Positions 26,564 to 34,103 of a stretch of 64,000 nt of DNA are shown piece by piece. The stretch is from positions 62,001-126,000 of the forward strand of contig NZ_QHLK01000005.1 in NCBI RefSeq assembly GCF_006864455.1, written 5' to 3'. The notes below the pieces were generated by a model, which worked only from the letters and a program-made list of their open reading frames with translations, had not been told where the DNA came from and made no database searches. This DNA comes from Campylobacter sp. MIT 97-5078. GTDB taxonomy: Bacteria; Campylobacterota; Campylobacteria; Campylobacterales; Campylobacteraceae. The position numbers and the translations under genes were made by a program. How positions within the stretch are numbered: the stretch's first letter is position 1; each line of letters begins with the position of its first letter.

Positions 26564-27910
26564 AGGATAAAGCGTCCTCGCCCCGCTCCTAACCGTGCTT
26601 GCGGTTTCATTACTGTCTAAATCGTGGTTGAGCTATTTGAGACACTATCGGTTAATTCTTAGCCGATGTAAAACCCTTTTAATTGCTGGGAAGCTCTTAA
26701 AAAGTTAGATTTTTAAGATAAGTTTTGCGTGCTTACTCGATAACGCAATAAAGTAGCTTTTAAGGGATATTTATATCCTTTAACGAAATGCTTTAAAGGG
26801 ATTAATTACCGCTTGATCTCAGAAATGAGTCTCAAGGCAAATAGGGTAATGTTTATTGTACGGTAAAAACATTAATCCAAGAGGCAATCAGCAGCCAAGT
26901 GCCTAAGTATAATTTATATTATATATGGCAAAGGTTCAGAGACTATCGAAAGTGGGTTTAAGAAATAAAGACTAAGGACAAATTTGTGCTTTGCATAAAT
27001 AATAAGCAGGGCATAAAATTTATCAAAAGACTTTGCTTGGAGTGTGCTTATTGTTGTATTACAATTGTTTTACACTCTGACAAAGCACAAATTTGTCCTT
27101 TGAATTGATTCTTAAATCAAATGAGTAGAGTAGAATGTAAGCAGTATATCTTTTTAATTTTTTCCCCTTATTTTTTATCCAAATTGAGTTGTAGAGTAAA
27201 GACTCTATTTTTAATCATATATTTTACGAGGAGATTTCATTATGGCTGAAAAACAAAATACCGCCACTAGTAGTGGCAAAAATGCACAAAGCACCAATGC
27301 TCAAAATGCAAGAACAACACTTAGCAGAAGCGAAATTATACAAAGAAACACAGAAAGAAAGAAAAGAGTCATCGATCAAAATACTAATGCCGCTGTATTT
27401 GTAAGTGATTCAAAGGCTGGAACTCAAATATTTTTTAATTTGAGAATGATTGATTCTTTAGATTCGGCTATTAGGCGTGTGTGGGGTGATAAGCTTGAAA
27501 TGAGTGAGGTGGAAGTATGGTTCTCAGGATTGAGAGAAGTTCAAGATAAACTTAACAAGCTTCAAGATGTTGGTATGGAGTTGCTTGTAAAGGCTGATAG
27601 CCCAAGAGACATCAACAATAGAATACTTAGAAATGCAGTTGTTGAAAGAATTGCCACTAAGAAAAAAATAGATAATCCTCCTGAAGTTAAAACAGAGACT
27701 AAAGAGGATATTAAAACCACCACTAAGAAAAAATAAGGGGAATTTTGGATATGCAAGACATTCCAAAGAGAGGGCTCTGCTAGAAATAGCAAAAATATAG
27801 TCCGTTCTTTATCGTGAGATAAAGCTGTCTGCTTTTTACACAAAAACTTTCAAGCGTGTAGTTTTATGTGAAAGTAAGGCGTATACAAAAGTTGCGTTTT
27901 GTATAGAACA
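26564..27910 (+). ncRNA. Group I intron / ribozyme with an ORF between R and S
   Basis: All four core segments are present in order: P AATTGCTGGGAA (26681-26692), Q AATCAGCAGCC (26886-26896), R GTTCAGAGACTA (26934-26945) and S AAATATAGTCC (27793-27803). Pairings fit: P2 26647-26654/26660-26667, P3 AAACCC/GGGTTT (26671-26676/26954-26959), P4 26684-26689/26888-26893, P5 26694-26698/26879-26883, P7 GACTA/TAGTC, and P9 27807-27824 with a GUGA loop. P5 extensions include a GAAA tetraloop (26818-26829). A P1 candidate pairs AGGAT (26564-26568) with GTCCT (26574-26578), giving a U-G pair and a 5' splice site after 26568. The 3' splice site is not resolved. A perfect 20-bp stem (26974-26993/27081-27100) and an ORF lie between P3 and S. 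Hairpins at 27846-27875 and 27882-27905 could be P9.1 and P9.2. Confidence 0.87.
27242..27736 (+). CDS. Intron-encoded protein of unknown type (not a recognised homing endonuclease)
   Basis: 164 residues, GAGGAG ribosome-binding site 10 bp upstream. Low-complexity N-terminus (A/T/S/N/Q), an ordered middle (about 45-135, with ERKKRVIDQNTNAAVFVSD and SEVEVWFSGLREVQDKLNKL), and a basic tail ending in KKK. I see no LAGLIDADG, GIY-YIG, HNH or PD-(D/E)XK pattern. It lies inside the ribozyme between R and S. It could be a splicing cofactor, a DNA-binding protein, or an unrelated element gene captured by the intron. Confidence 0.65.
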   Translation: MAEKQNTATSSGKNAQSTNAQNARTTLSRSEIIQRNTERKKRVIDQNTNAAVFVSDSKAGTQIFFNLRMIDSLDSAIRRVWGDKLEMSEVEVWFSGLREVQDKLNKLQDVGMELLVKADSPRDINNRILRNAVVERIATKKKIDNPPEVKTETKEDIKTTTKKK

Positions 27911-28004
27911 TCAAGAAAATTTTATTTACTGATACCCACACGCTTTTTTGTTCCTTTTTTTAGGAGCATTCAACTTTGATGTTTCTAAAATCTAGGAGGA
28001 AACA

Positions 28005-28373
28005 ATGTTTGATTTTATACTAATGAACGATTTTACACTTTTAGTTATTGCCGTAATGTCTGTTGTGCTTGTTTCTACTATTCTTTGTGCTGTTCTTGCT
28101 GCCGCTATTCAATCTGAGATTGAAAGCTATTTAAAGCAAAGACGCTACAAAAAATGCTTGTTCTTGAGGGAAAGCTCGATTTCTTTGCGAGTAGGCGACT
28201 TCAAAGCAAACCATATAGCAAGGCTTATTTTTTCTTTGACAGACAATGTGAATCGGGAATACTTGCTTTACTTCCTTATTGGCGTGAGTTCAATCAGGAA
28301 AAATATCGCTATGTTACTAAGGCACAACATACGAGATTGCCAAACTTTTAGTCTTTTTAGACTTTTACACTAA
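28005..28373 (+). CDS. Small membrane protein, frame uncertain after residue 50
   Basis: A strong AGGAGG lies 5 bp before the ATG. Residues 1-45 are a membrane segment plus a charged helix (EIESYLKQRRYKK). At an A6 run (28149-28154) the coding character changes frame: the frame beginning at ATG 28154 looks more natural (lower GC at third positions) than the in-frame continuation. One extra A would fuse the two into a 116-residue protein. It is the first gene after the ribozyme and may be its downstream exon. Confidence 0.45.
   Translation: MFDFILMNDFTLLVIAVMSVVLVSTILCAVLAAAIQSEIESYLKQRRYKKCLFLRESSISLRVGDFKANHIARLIFSLTDNVNREYLLYFLIGVSSIRKNIAMLLRHNIRDCQTFSLFRLLH
28154..28351 (+). CDS. Second frame of the 28005 gene, or a separate overlapping small protein
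   Basis: 65 residues (MLVLEGKLDFFASRRLQ to HTRLPNF). Aromatic and basic rich, ends 20 bp before a terminator. There is no ribosome-binding site of its own, so it is best explained as the C-terminal part of the 28005 gene separated by a one-base slip in the A6 run, or reached by -1 frameshifting there. Confidence 0.4.
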   Translation: MLVLEGKLDFFASRRLQSKPYSKAYFFFDRQCESGILALLPYWREFNQEKYRYVTKAQHTRLPNF

Positions 28374-28396
28374 AAAGTCTATTTTATAGACTTTTC
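28372..28396. terminator. Hairpin terminator
   Basis: AAGTCTAT (28375-28382) pairs with ATAGACTT (28386-28393), loop TTT, flanked by A-run and T-run, so it can work on both strands. It closes the 28005 unit before the next small genes. Confidence 0.7.
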
Positions 28397-28428
28397 TTAC
28401 ATTTTTATGTTATACTCAAGGAGACATA

Positions 28429-28584
28429 ATGCTAGAATTGTTTAAAAACATTAATTTAGGTTTTTTCGTCAATAGCACTTATGGGCTTATGAATGGAAAT
28501 TTTACCTTTCTTAATGTTATGTTAGCTGTGGTTAGCACCATTGCAATGGGTGCTTGTATCATTTTTGAAAAAAAGGAGAAATAA
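28429..28584 (+). CDS. Small membrane protein (51 aa)
   Basis: MLELFKNINLGFFVNSTYGL start, one membrane segment (about 28-46), KEK end. AAGGAG lies 6 bp upstream. The TAA overlaps the next ATG (TAATG), so the two small membrane proteins are translationally coupled. Function unknown. Confidence 0.55.
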   Translation: MLELFKNINLGFFVNSTYGLMNGNFTFLNVMLAVVSTIAMGACIIFEKKEK

Positions 28585-28697
28585 TGACAGGAGATGGTTT
28601 TACCCTTGTTTGCATAGGCTTTAGTCTTTTTACTATTGCTTATGTAGCTTATCAATATCTTAAGCTTAAAAAAACAGAAAAGAAAAATAAAGCTTAA
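28584..28697 (+). CDS. Very small membrane protein (37 aa)
   Basis: One membrane segment (about 6-24) and a lysine-rich tail (LKLKKTEKKNKA). AAGGAG precedes the ATG. Coupled to the 28429 gene by TAATG. Such paired micro-membrane proteins suggest a toxin-like or envelope role, but no family is recognised. Confidence 0.5.
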   Translation: MTGDGFTLVCIGFSLFTIAYVAYQYLKLKKTEKKNKA

Positions 28698-28758
28698 CTC
28701 TCATTAATGGCTTTTAGCTAAGCCATTCTCTCCCTTTTTACTTTCAAACACTTTCTCA

Positions 28759-28845
28759 CAATCCCTTTTGGGATTGCTTTGTTTTGTTTTAAACAAGCAA
28801 AATAAGAGCATATCCCTTATAGGGTTAGGTATGTTCTCTTTTGTT
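28759..28845 (+). promoter_or_regulatory. Hairpin leader of ssb
   Basis: Hairpin ATCCC-TTTT-GGGAT (28761-28774) and a second stem (GAGCATATCCC ... GGTATGTTC, about 28806-28837). It is a distant member of the leader family seen before several genes in this region. Confidence 0.5.
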
Positions 28846-28891
28846 TGTTTAAGACAAAAGTCTTAAATTTTTTTGAAAGGAGAACATCACA

Positions 28892-29365
28892 ATGTTCAAT
28901 CAAATCCAAGTTTTAGGTAATCTTACAAAAGATATAGAGTTGAGTTATACTCAATCAGGAAATGCTTTTGCAAAAGGTTCAGTTGCTTCCAATCGTAAAT
29001 ATAAAACCAAAAATGGCGAAGAAAGACAAGAAACAACATTCTTGAATTTCATTGCTAGTGGTAAAATTGCTGAAATATGCAATCAATACCTTAAAAAAGG
29101 TTCTAAAGTATTTATGACAGGTCGCTTATCTCAAAATAACTATACTGATAAAAATGGCAATAGTCAAACTTCTTATCAGATAGTTGTTGAGAAAATTCAA
29201 TTCCTTGATGTAAAGCCACAAAGCAATAGTAATGCTTCTAATCAAGCTATCCAGCCAAATGCTAATCATCAAGGTGTAAAACAAGCTCCTGCTCCTGCTG
29301 CTTCTAATACTGAAGTTAGTAATACAGATTCTGATGATGAAGTGGGAGAGGAACTTCCTTTTTAG
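28892..29365 (+). CDS. ssb: Single-stranded DNA-binding protein
   Basis: 157 residues. OB-fold pattern: MFNQIQVLGNLTKDIELSY, KGSVASNRKY, FLNFIASGKIAEIC, GSKVFMTGRLSQNNYTDKNG. A Q/N/A-rich linker (about 108-145) leads to the acidic tip DDEVGEELPF, a variant of the DDDIPF protein-docking tail. Plasmid-type SSB; it coats transferred single strands and works with the Bet annealase and exonuclease encoded downstream. Confidence 0.92.
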   Translation: MFNQIQVLGNLTKDIELSYTQSGNAFAKGSVASNRKYKTKNGEERQETTFLNFIASGKIAEICNQYLKKGSKVFMTGRLSQNNYTDKNGNSQTSYQIVVEKIQFLDVKPQSNSNASNQAIQPNANHQGVKQAPAPAASNTEVSNTDSDDEVGEELPF

Positions 29366-29504
29366 GTTGTTGCCCAAACTTTAGCTCCTTTTTGGAGCTA
29401 ATCTTTTTTTCTACTCCACATCAAAGAGTAAAATTCAACTTCAAATTTTTTAACTTTCGCATTTTTATGCTACAATACAAGGAAAGAATATGCAAGGAAA
29501 CACT

Positions 29505-29948
29505 ATGCAAAAAGATTATTTAAGTGACGGTGCCAAAGCTCTTGTAGCAATTTTTATTAAAGAACAAACTGAAGAATCAGCCATTAAAATGCTTAATGAG
29601 ATAAGCAGGCAAAATGTTCTTAGTTCTGAAAATATAAAAAATATTGCTATAGATGAAATTCGCAAAGAGCTTTGGAATCTCGTAACAAAAGATGAGTTTA
29701 AAGCTGAGATTAAAGCCTTAAGGGCTGAGACTTTAGCTACTAAAAATGAGTTAAAAGCTGAAATTGCTGAAGTAAAAGCTGAACTTAAAGCTGAAATTGC
29801 TGAAGCAAGGACTGAGCTTAAAGAAGATATCAATAAGCTTAAGTATCAAGGTATTTTTTGGCTTATGGGTACTGCTGTTGCTACTGTTGTAACTATAGTC
29901 GGTGCAGTTTGGGTAATGCTTTCATTTGCTTTAAGTAATATCGCTTAA
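29505..29948 (+). CDS. Coiled-coil protein with C-terminal membrane segment
   Basis: 147 residues from the ATG at 29505, which has AAGGAAA 6 bp upstream; the ATG at 29490 lacks such a site. Residues about 50-115 are a coiled coil with repeated (L)KAEIAE heptads; residues 119-142 form a membrane segment. This architecture recalls the DUF1640/CCDC90-like group. Single-gene unit before the exonuclease leader. Function unknown. Confidence 0.6.
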   Translation: MQKDYLSDGAKALVAIFIKEQTEESAIKMLNEISRQNVLSSENIKNIAIDEIRKELWNLVTKDEFKAEIKALRAETLATKNELKAEIAEVKAELKAEIAEARTELKEDINKLKYQGIFWLMGTAVATVVTIVGAVWVMLSFALSNIA

Positions 29949-29977
29949 CTTGCTCATTGCTCATTAAATCACACTCC

Positions 29978-30053
29978 ACCCTCGTTGAGGATAAAAGTTT
30001 TATCCTTATAGAGGGATACTATGCTTTTATCCTTTCATCATTTTGAGCTTTGA
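29978..30053 (+). repeat. Hairpin leader element, copy 1 (before the exonuclease)
   Basis: 76 bp nearly identical (about 90%) to 33170-33246. Starts ACCCTCGTTGAGG, contains the palindrome GGATAAAAGTTTTATCC, a GGGAT...ATCC stem, and ends CATCATTTTGAGCTTTGA shortly before the ribosome-binding site. Confidence 0.85.
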
Positions 30054-30079
30054 TAAGTTCTTCTTTGAAAGGAAAATTT

Positions 30080-31045
30080 ATGTCAAATCAAACTTCAGTA
30101 AATAAATTTGAAGCATTTATTGCTACAAATTTACCAAAAGCACTTAAAAAAGCAAGTGAAGATAGTTTAGGCGATAGAAGCACTTATGTTGGTTCATCTG
30201 ACATTGGTGGTTGCTTACGCAAAGCCTATTTAGACAAAATTTCAGAAACAAATTATGACTTAGCAACACTGATCAGGTTTCAGCGTGGACATATTTCTGA
30301 AAATATAGTTGCTGCTATGCTTGATGGATTAAATTATGATAAACAAGTTGAGTGCAAAACTGAATTTGAGGGCTTTGAGCTAAAATCTCATATTGATTTT
30401 TTGCTTAAAGCTCCAAAAGAATTGGTAATAGTTGAGACTAAAAGCGTGCAAAGTGAAGTTGACGCCCCTTATCCATCTTGGGTATTTCAGGTGCAATATC
30501 AGCTTCATCTTTTAAAACAAAGCACAAATAAGCCTTTAAGAGCCTTTGTTATTGCATTAAATATTAATACAGGTTGGCATAAGGTTTTTGATGTGTCTTA
30601 TAACGCTACTCTAGCTGAACTTGCGCTTAGCAATGCTAAAAAATTAATTCAAGCTTTGCAAACAAAAATAGAACCTGAACCTAAAGAACAGCTTTATTGC
30701 TCTACTTGCCCTCATAAAGCAAGTTGTCCTTTATTCACTAAAGGAGTGCAAACTCTTAGTGATGACGCTTTGATACTTGGTAGGAAACTTACTGAACTTC
30801 ACACCAAGAAAAAAGAAGTTGAAAAGGCTTTGGAGCAAGCTAAAGTTGAGTTTGAGAACTTAATGAGGTCTTTAGAACTAAGTAGAGTTAAGGTTGATGA
30901 AAATCTTATTTCACTTAGTAAAGATAGCACTAGCGTGAGTTTTGATACAAAGGCTTTAAAAGACAGCGAACCTGAGCTTTATGAAAGTCTTTATGCAAAA
31001 TATCAAAAAACTATAAATCGCAAAGGTTATTTGAGCATTAAGTGA
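30080..31045 (+). CDS. Cas4/RecB-like PD-(D/E)XK exonuclease
   Basis: 321 residues from the ATG at 30080 (GAAAGGAAAATTT before it). Nuclease core: VGSSDIGGCLRKAYL near the N-terminus, RFQRGHISENIV, SHIDFLL (metal-binding Asp), VIVETKSVQ (ExK), FQVQYQLHLL. Cysteines in GGCLRKAY and YCSTCPHKASCPLF match the 4Fe-4S cluster of Cas4/AddB-type enzymes. It shares a near-identical leader with the Bet gene at 33276, so the two probably form an exonuclease/annealase pair like exo-bet of SXT. Confidence 0.8.
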   Translation: MSNQTSVNKFEAFIATNLPKALKKASEDSLGDRSTYVGSSDIGGCLRKAYLDKISETNYDLATLIRFQRGHISENIVAAMLDGLNYDKQVECKTEFEGFELKSHIDFLLKAPKELVIVETKSVQSEVDAPYPSWVFQVQYQLHLLKQSTNKPLRAFVIALNINTGWHKVFDVSYNATLAELALSNAKKLIQALQTKIEPEPKEQLYCSTCPHKASCPLFTKGVQTLSDDALILGRKLTELHTKKKEVEKALEQAKVEFENLMRSLELSRVKVDENLISLSKDSTSVSFDTKALKDSEPELYESLYAKYQKTINRKGYLSIK

Positions 31046-31062
31046 TTTAAACACTATTTGCA

Positions 31063-31110
31063 GCCCTAGTTGGGATAGATTTATCCTAGCTAGGATATTT
31101 CTATCCTTTA
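31063..31110 (+). promoter_or_regulatory. Hairpin leader element (variant)
   Basis: GCCCTAGTTGGGATAGATTT followed by ATCCTAGCTAGGATA and TATCC: same layout as the exonuclease leader (CCC..GTTGGG, then GGATA/TATCC stems), placed before the 31137 gene. Confidence 0.6.
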
Positions 31111-31136
31111 AATCAATTTTTAAAGGAGACTACAAA

Positions 31137-31586
31137 ATGATAGTAAGTTTAGCAAAATACGATTACACATTAGACGAATTCAGTGTTATGTATAAAGACA
31201 TAAAAATAGCTTTTTACAATAAAACTAAAAAATATTGTAGGAACTTTGCTAGAAATTTTGTGAGAGAGCATTGTGAACTCGCAGATTGTGATAATGCTTT
31301 AAAAAGGCATATATATGATTTTTGCAAAGATGAAATTCTATATTTTTTAATCCAAGAACTAAGTAATGAATTTTGCAAAAAAGTAAGGCTTGATAATCAA
31401 TTCAAGCCAAAACTAACAGAGCAAGAGATAAAAGACTGCATAGCATATTTCAAAGATAAAGATATACACGCTTATGAAAATGATGGCAAAGTTTATGTGA
31501 ATTTTGACTTAGAAGATCAGTGTGTAGAAATTTCAGCCGATGAGATTATGGAGCGTGCAGATATTTTTAATCGTGAGAATGAATAA
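31137..31586 (+). CDS. Unknown leading-region-type protein
   Basis: 149 residues, AAAGGAG 11 bp before the ATG. Helical N-terminal half with many Cys and aromatic residues, acidic C-terminal half. No signal peptide or membrane segment. It has its own hairpin leader and is followed by a 45-residue ORF. No family is recognised. Confidence 0.6.
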   Translation: MIVSLAKYDYTLDEFSVMYKDIKIAFYNKTKKYCRNFARNFVREHCELADCDNALKRHIYDFCKDEILYFLIQELSNEFCKKVRLDNQFKPKLTEQEIKDCIAYFKDKDIHAYENDGKVYVNFDLEDQCVEISADEIMERADIFNRENE

Positions 31587-31609
31587 ACTTAATTTTTAAG
31601 GAGAAACAA

Positions 31610-31747
31610 ATGAAAACAAGATTTACCCAAAGAGATAACAATATTGAGCTTGCTTTTAGGCGTGAAATATCCTTGCATACAAGGATAAGTAAAGATAAAA
31701 GCAAGTTTAGTCGTAAAATTAAGCATAAAAATAAAATTTATGCTTAA
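31610..31747 (+). CDS. Small basic protein (45 aa)
   Basis: AAGGAG lies 7 bp before the ATG. Sequence runs MKTRFTQRDNNIELAF to KHKNKIYA; very basic, probably binds nucleic acid or a nearby acidic protein. Too short for family assignment. Spacing of 23 bp after 31137-31586 suggests the same transcript. Confidence 0.45.
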   Translation: MKTRFTQRDNNIELAFRREISLHTRISKDKSKFSRKIKHKNKIYA

Positions 31748-31762
31748 ACTCTTTTAAATCTT

Positions 31763-31810
31763 AGCCCAAGTTGGGGATATTATGCCCCATTATGGGTATT
31801 TTATCCTCTT
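31763..31810 (+). promoter_or_regulatory. Hairpin leader element (variant)
   Basis: GCCCAAGTTGGGGATATTAT, then GCCCCATTATGGG and TATCC: a further member of the leader family, 30 bp before the 31840 start. Confidence 0.6.
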
Positions 31811-31839
31811 TTTTTACTTTTTATTTCAAAGGATTTTTA

Positions 31840-32277
31840 ATGTCAACAAGATCAAATATAGGTTATGTAGAAGATGGAAAAGCTAAGGTTGTGTATTGTC
31901 ATAGCGATGGTTATTTAGAGTGGAATGGAAAGCTTCTTTTTAAACATTTTAATAGTTTAGAAAAAGCAAAGGAAATTGTTGTTCTAGGTGATCTATCTTT
32001 TTTGGAAGAGAAACTTTACCCAAGTGATGGTATAGAACATAGCTTCGACAAAAGAGAATCTGGTGTTACAGTAGCTTGTCATAGAGATAGAGGAGAAGAA
32101 CTAGAAATTAATGAATATGAAGTTTCAAAAACTAATCCTCTTGAAGACTTGAAAAAGTTGAATTCGTTTACAATAGAGTATGTGTATATATTCTACCAAA
32201 ACCAATGGTGGGTTAAACACATATCTGTAAATCACTTCGTTTTGCTTAAAGATGAGTTAAATAAGCTTAAAGATTGA
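31840..32277 (+). CDS. Phage/plasmid-type protein of unknown function
   Basis: 145 residues from the ATG at 31840 (AAAGGAT upstream). The start MSTRSNIGYVEDGKAKVVYC followed by HSDGYLEWNGKLLFKHFNS matches a pattern I know from many phage and plasmid proteins (TRS.IG ... YCH.DGY). Function is unknown. An upstream in-frame ATG at 31771 would run through the leader hairpin and is unlikely. Confidence 0.65.
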   Translation: MSTRSNIGYVEDGKAKVVYCHSDGYLEWNGKLLFKHFNSLEKAKEIVVLGDLSFLEEKLYPSDGIEHSFDKRESGVTVACHRDRGEELEINEYEVSKTNPLEDLKKLNSFTIEYVYIFYQNQWWVKHISVNHFVLLKDELNKLKD

Positions 32278-32306
32278 CTTTAAGTTTATTTTAAAAGGAG
32301 TAATTT

Positions 32307-32819
32307 ATGACACTTAAAGAATTTATTTTTGATGACATAAGGCATAATCGCTATTTTCGTAGTGAATGAGAGGCTTTAGCTTTTGGTTTTATTAGAGATG
32401 ACGATTTGGATATTTTTCCAAAACTTAACGCTTATCCTCAACTCATCAAAGAAATAAATATTGATACTTCAGATAATGATTTGATCGATAATTTTAACAA
32501 TCTTCTTAACAAACATTGTTATTTTTTAAGGAAAAATAGCTTTTTGAGAACCTATCTTGAAAAGTATATTAGCTTTGATATGGCTGTAAATATTGCAATT
32601 AGGATAGAATATTGTTCTTATAGCAATGAAGTTTTTTTACTTTCTAATGAAAATAATAAACTTTACAAAGCAAGAAAGATTGAAAATCCATGATTTGCAA
32701 AATTATTGCTTGATATAGCAAGGCTTGTTAGAAGAACTTATGAGATAGTTGCTCGGTCTTATTATGAAGAATATTTAAGACATTATTGCAATAAAGACGA
32801 ACTCAAACAAGGTGCCTAA
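32307..32819 (+). pseudogene. Unknown gene with two in-frame TGA codons
   Basis: One frame from ATG 32307 (AAAGGAG upstream) to TAA 32817-32819, 170 codons, broken only by TGA at 32367-32369 and 32691-32693. Contexts are RSE-stop-EALAFGF and IENP-stop-FAKLLLD; Trp (TGG) would fit both. The three pieces together look like one soluble helical protein. Either two G-to-A nonsense mutations or recoding; decay is the simpler view. Confidence 0.6.
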
Positions 32820-32874
32820 AATTTAATTTTTTTAGGTTTATTTTTAATTTTTACTACACTAATTAAGGAGAAAA

Positions 32875-33123
32875 ATGTTTAAAGATGAAATCGAAATACC
32901 AAACAAAGAGCAGTTTGCTAAATTTGTAAAATTTCGAAATACAGTTGTCAAAAAGATCAAAAAAGATGGAATATATGCTTACAAAATGGAAGCACCTCGC
33001 CCTTTTCTTAAACGAAAGGCTAGAGACATTCTTTCTTATAAGGGTCTTGATTATGATGAGCGAAAGATGGCCGATAGGCTGTTTGCAGAGTTTGAATTGT
33101 ATGTTGATACAAATCTTATTTAA
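32875..33123 (+). CDS. Small basic protein, unknown function
   Basis: 82 residues, AAGGAG 6 bp upstream. Charged and helical (KFRNTVVKKIKKDGIYAYK), no membrane segment. Single gene between a broken gene and the Bet leader. No family is recognised. Confidence 0.55.
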   Translation: MFKDEIEIPNKEQFAKFVKFRNTVVKKIKKDGIYAYKMEAPRPFLKRKARDILSYKGLDYDERKMADRLFAEFELYVDTNLI

Positions 33124-33169
33124 ACAAACATAGCTCGATAAAATTTAAAAGTCTTTTTAAATTATTACA

Positions 33170-33246
33170 ACCCTCGTTGAGGATAAAAGTTTTATCCTCA
33201 ATAGGGGATTACTATACTTTTATCCTTTCATCATTTTGAGCTTTGA
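33170..33246 (+). repeat. Hairpin leader element, copy 2 (before bet)
   Basis: 77 bp nearly identical to 29978-30053: ACCCTCGTTGAGG, palindrome GGATAAAAGTTTTATCC, GGGGAT...TTTTATCC stem and the CATCATTTTGAGCTTTGA end, then a GAAAGGAAAA ribosome-binding site. Confidence 0.85.
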
Positions 33247-33275
33247 CAGGCTCGTTCTTTTGAAAGGAAAACACT

Positions 33276-34100
33276 ATGTCAAATTTACAAATCATCAAAC
33301 ATACTACCGATACTTGGTTAAACAAAGAAGAAATAGAATTTGTTAAAAAACAATTCTTTCCTCAAACAGCAAATGAGCTTGATATTGCTTATTGCTTAGA
33401 AATTGCCAAACAATTTAATCTCAACCCAATCACAAAACAAATCTTTTTTGTGCCTCGTAGAGCTAAAAGTGATAATGGTGTGTGGGTAGAAAAGGTTGAA
33501 CCTCTTGTTGGTAGAGATGGCTTTTTAGCCATAGCTCATAAATCAGGAGAATTTGGTGGTATACAAACAAAGGCTTTCATCAAGGAAGTTCCTAAACTTA
33601 TAAATAACAAGTGGAAAATGGAAAGTGATCTGGTTGCAGTTTGCGAGGTCTTTAAAAAAGGTTGCGAAAAACCTTTTACTGCTGAAGTGTCATATGGAGA
33701 ATATGTTCAATTCACAAATCAAGGCAAGCCTACACAATTTTGGCAGAGTAAGCCTGAAACAATGATAAAAAAAGTTGCAGAGTCTCAAGCCTTGCGTAAA
33801 GCTTTTAATATCAGTGGTTTAATGGCTCTTGAAGAAGTTGGCATTGGCACGCAAAATGCAAATGGCGAAATAGTAATTGATACTCAAACCATTGAAGCAA
33901 GTGTAGATATACAAGCCGAAAATGCAAAACTCATTAAACAAGAACAAGTTGCCCTAGAAGCACTTGGTCTTAAATATGAGTATAAAGATGGTTGGATTAA
34001 GGTTGTAGGTTCTACTTATGGGCTTAGCGATACTCTTATAGGTCTTAATTATTCTTTTTACAAGGATAAGGCTATTTGGGCTAAAAAACTCACTGCTTAA
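33276..34100 (+). CDS. bet: Bet/RecT-family single-strand annealing protein
   Basis: 274 residues (lambda Bet 261). Family features: ELDIAYCLEIAKQFNLNPIT, KQIFFVPR, VEPLVGRDGFLAIAHKSGEF, then TQFWQSKPETMIKKVAESQA, LRKAFNISGLMALEEVG. The protein anneals complementary single strands in recombination. It shares a leader with the Cas4-like exonuclease gene, and ssb lies upstream, a set also found in SXT/R391 elements where it promotes element hybridisation. Confidence 0.9.
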   Translation: MSNLQIIKHTTDTWLNKEEIEFVKKQFFPQTANELDIAYCLEIAKQFNLNPITKQIFFVPRRAKSDNGVWVEKVEPLVGRDGFLAIAHKSGEFGGIQTKAFIKEVPKLINNKWKMESDLVAVCEVFKKGCEKPFTAEVSYGEYVQFTNQGKPTQFWQSKPETMIKKVAESQALRKAFNISGLMALEEVGIGTQNANGEIVIDTQTIEASVDIQAENAKLIKQEQVALEALGLKYEYKDGWIKVVGSTYGLSDTLIGLNYSFYKDKAIWAKKLTA

Positions 34101-34103
34101 ACA

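Noticed and set aside
26564-27910. IStron (group I intron plus IS605-type transposase) or group II intron
   Set aside because: The ORF is neither TnpA/TnpB nor a reverse transcriptase, and the core segments are those of group I.
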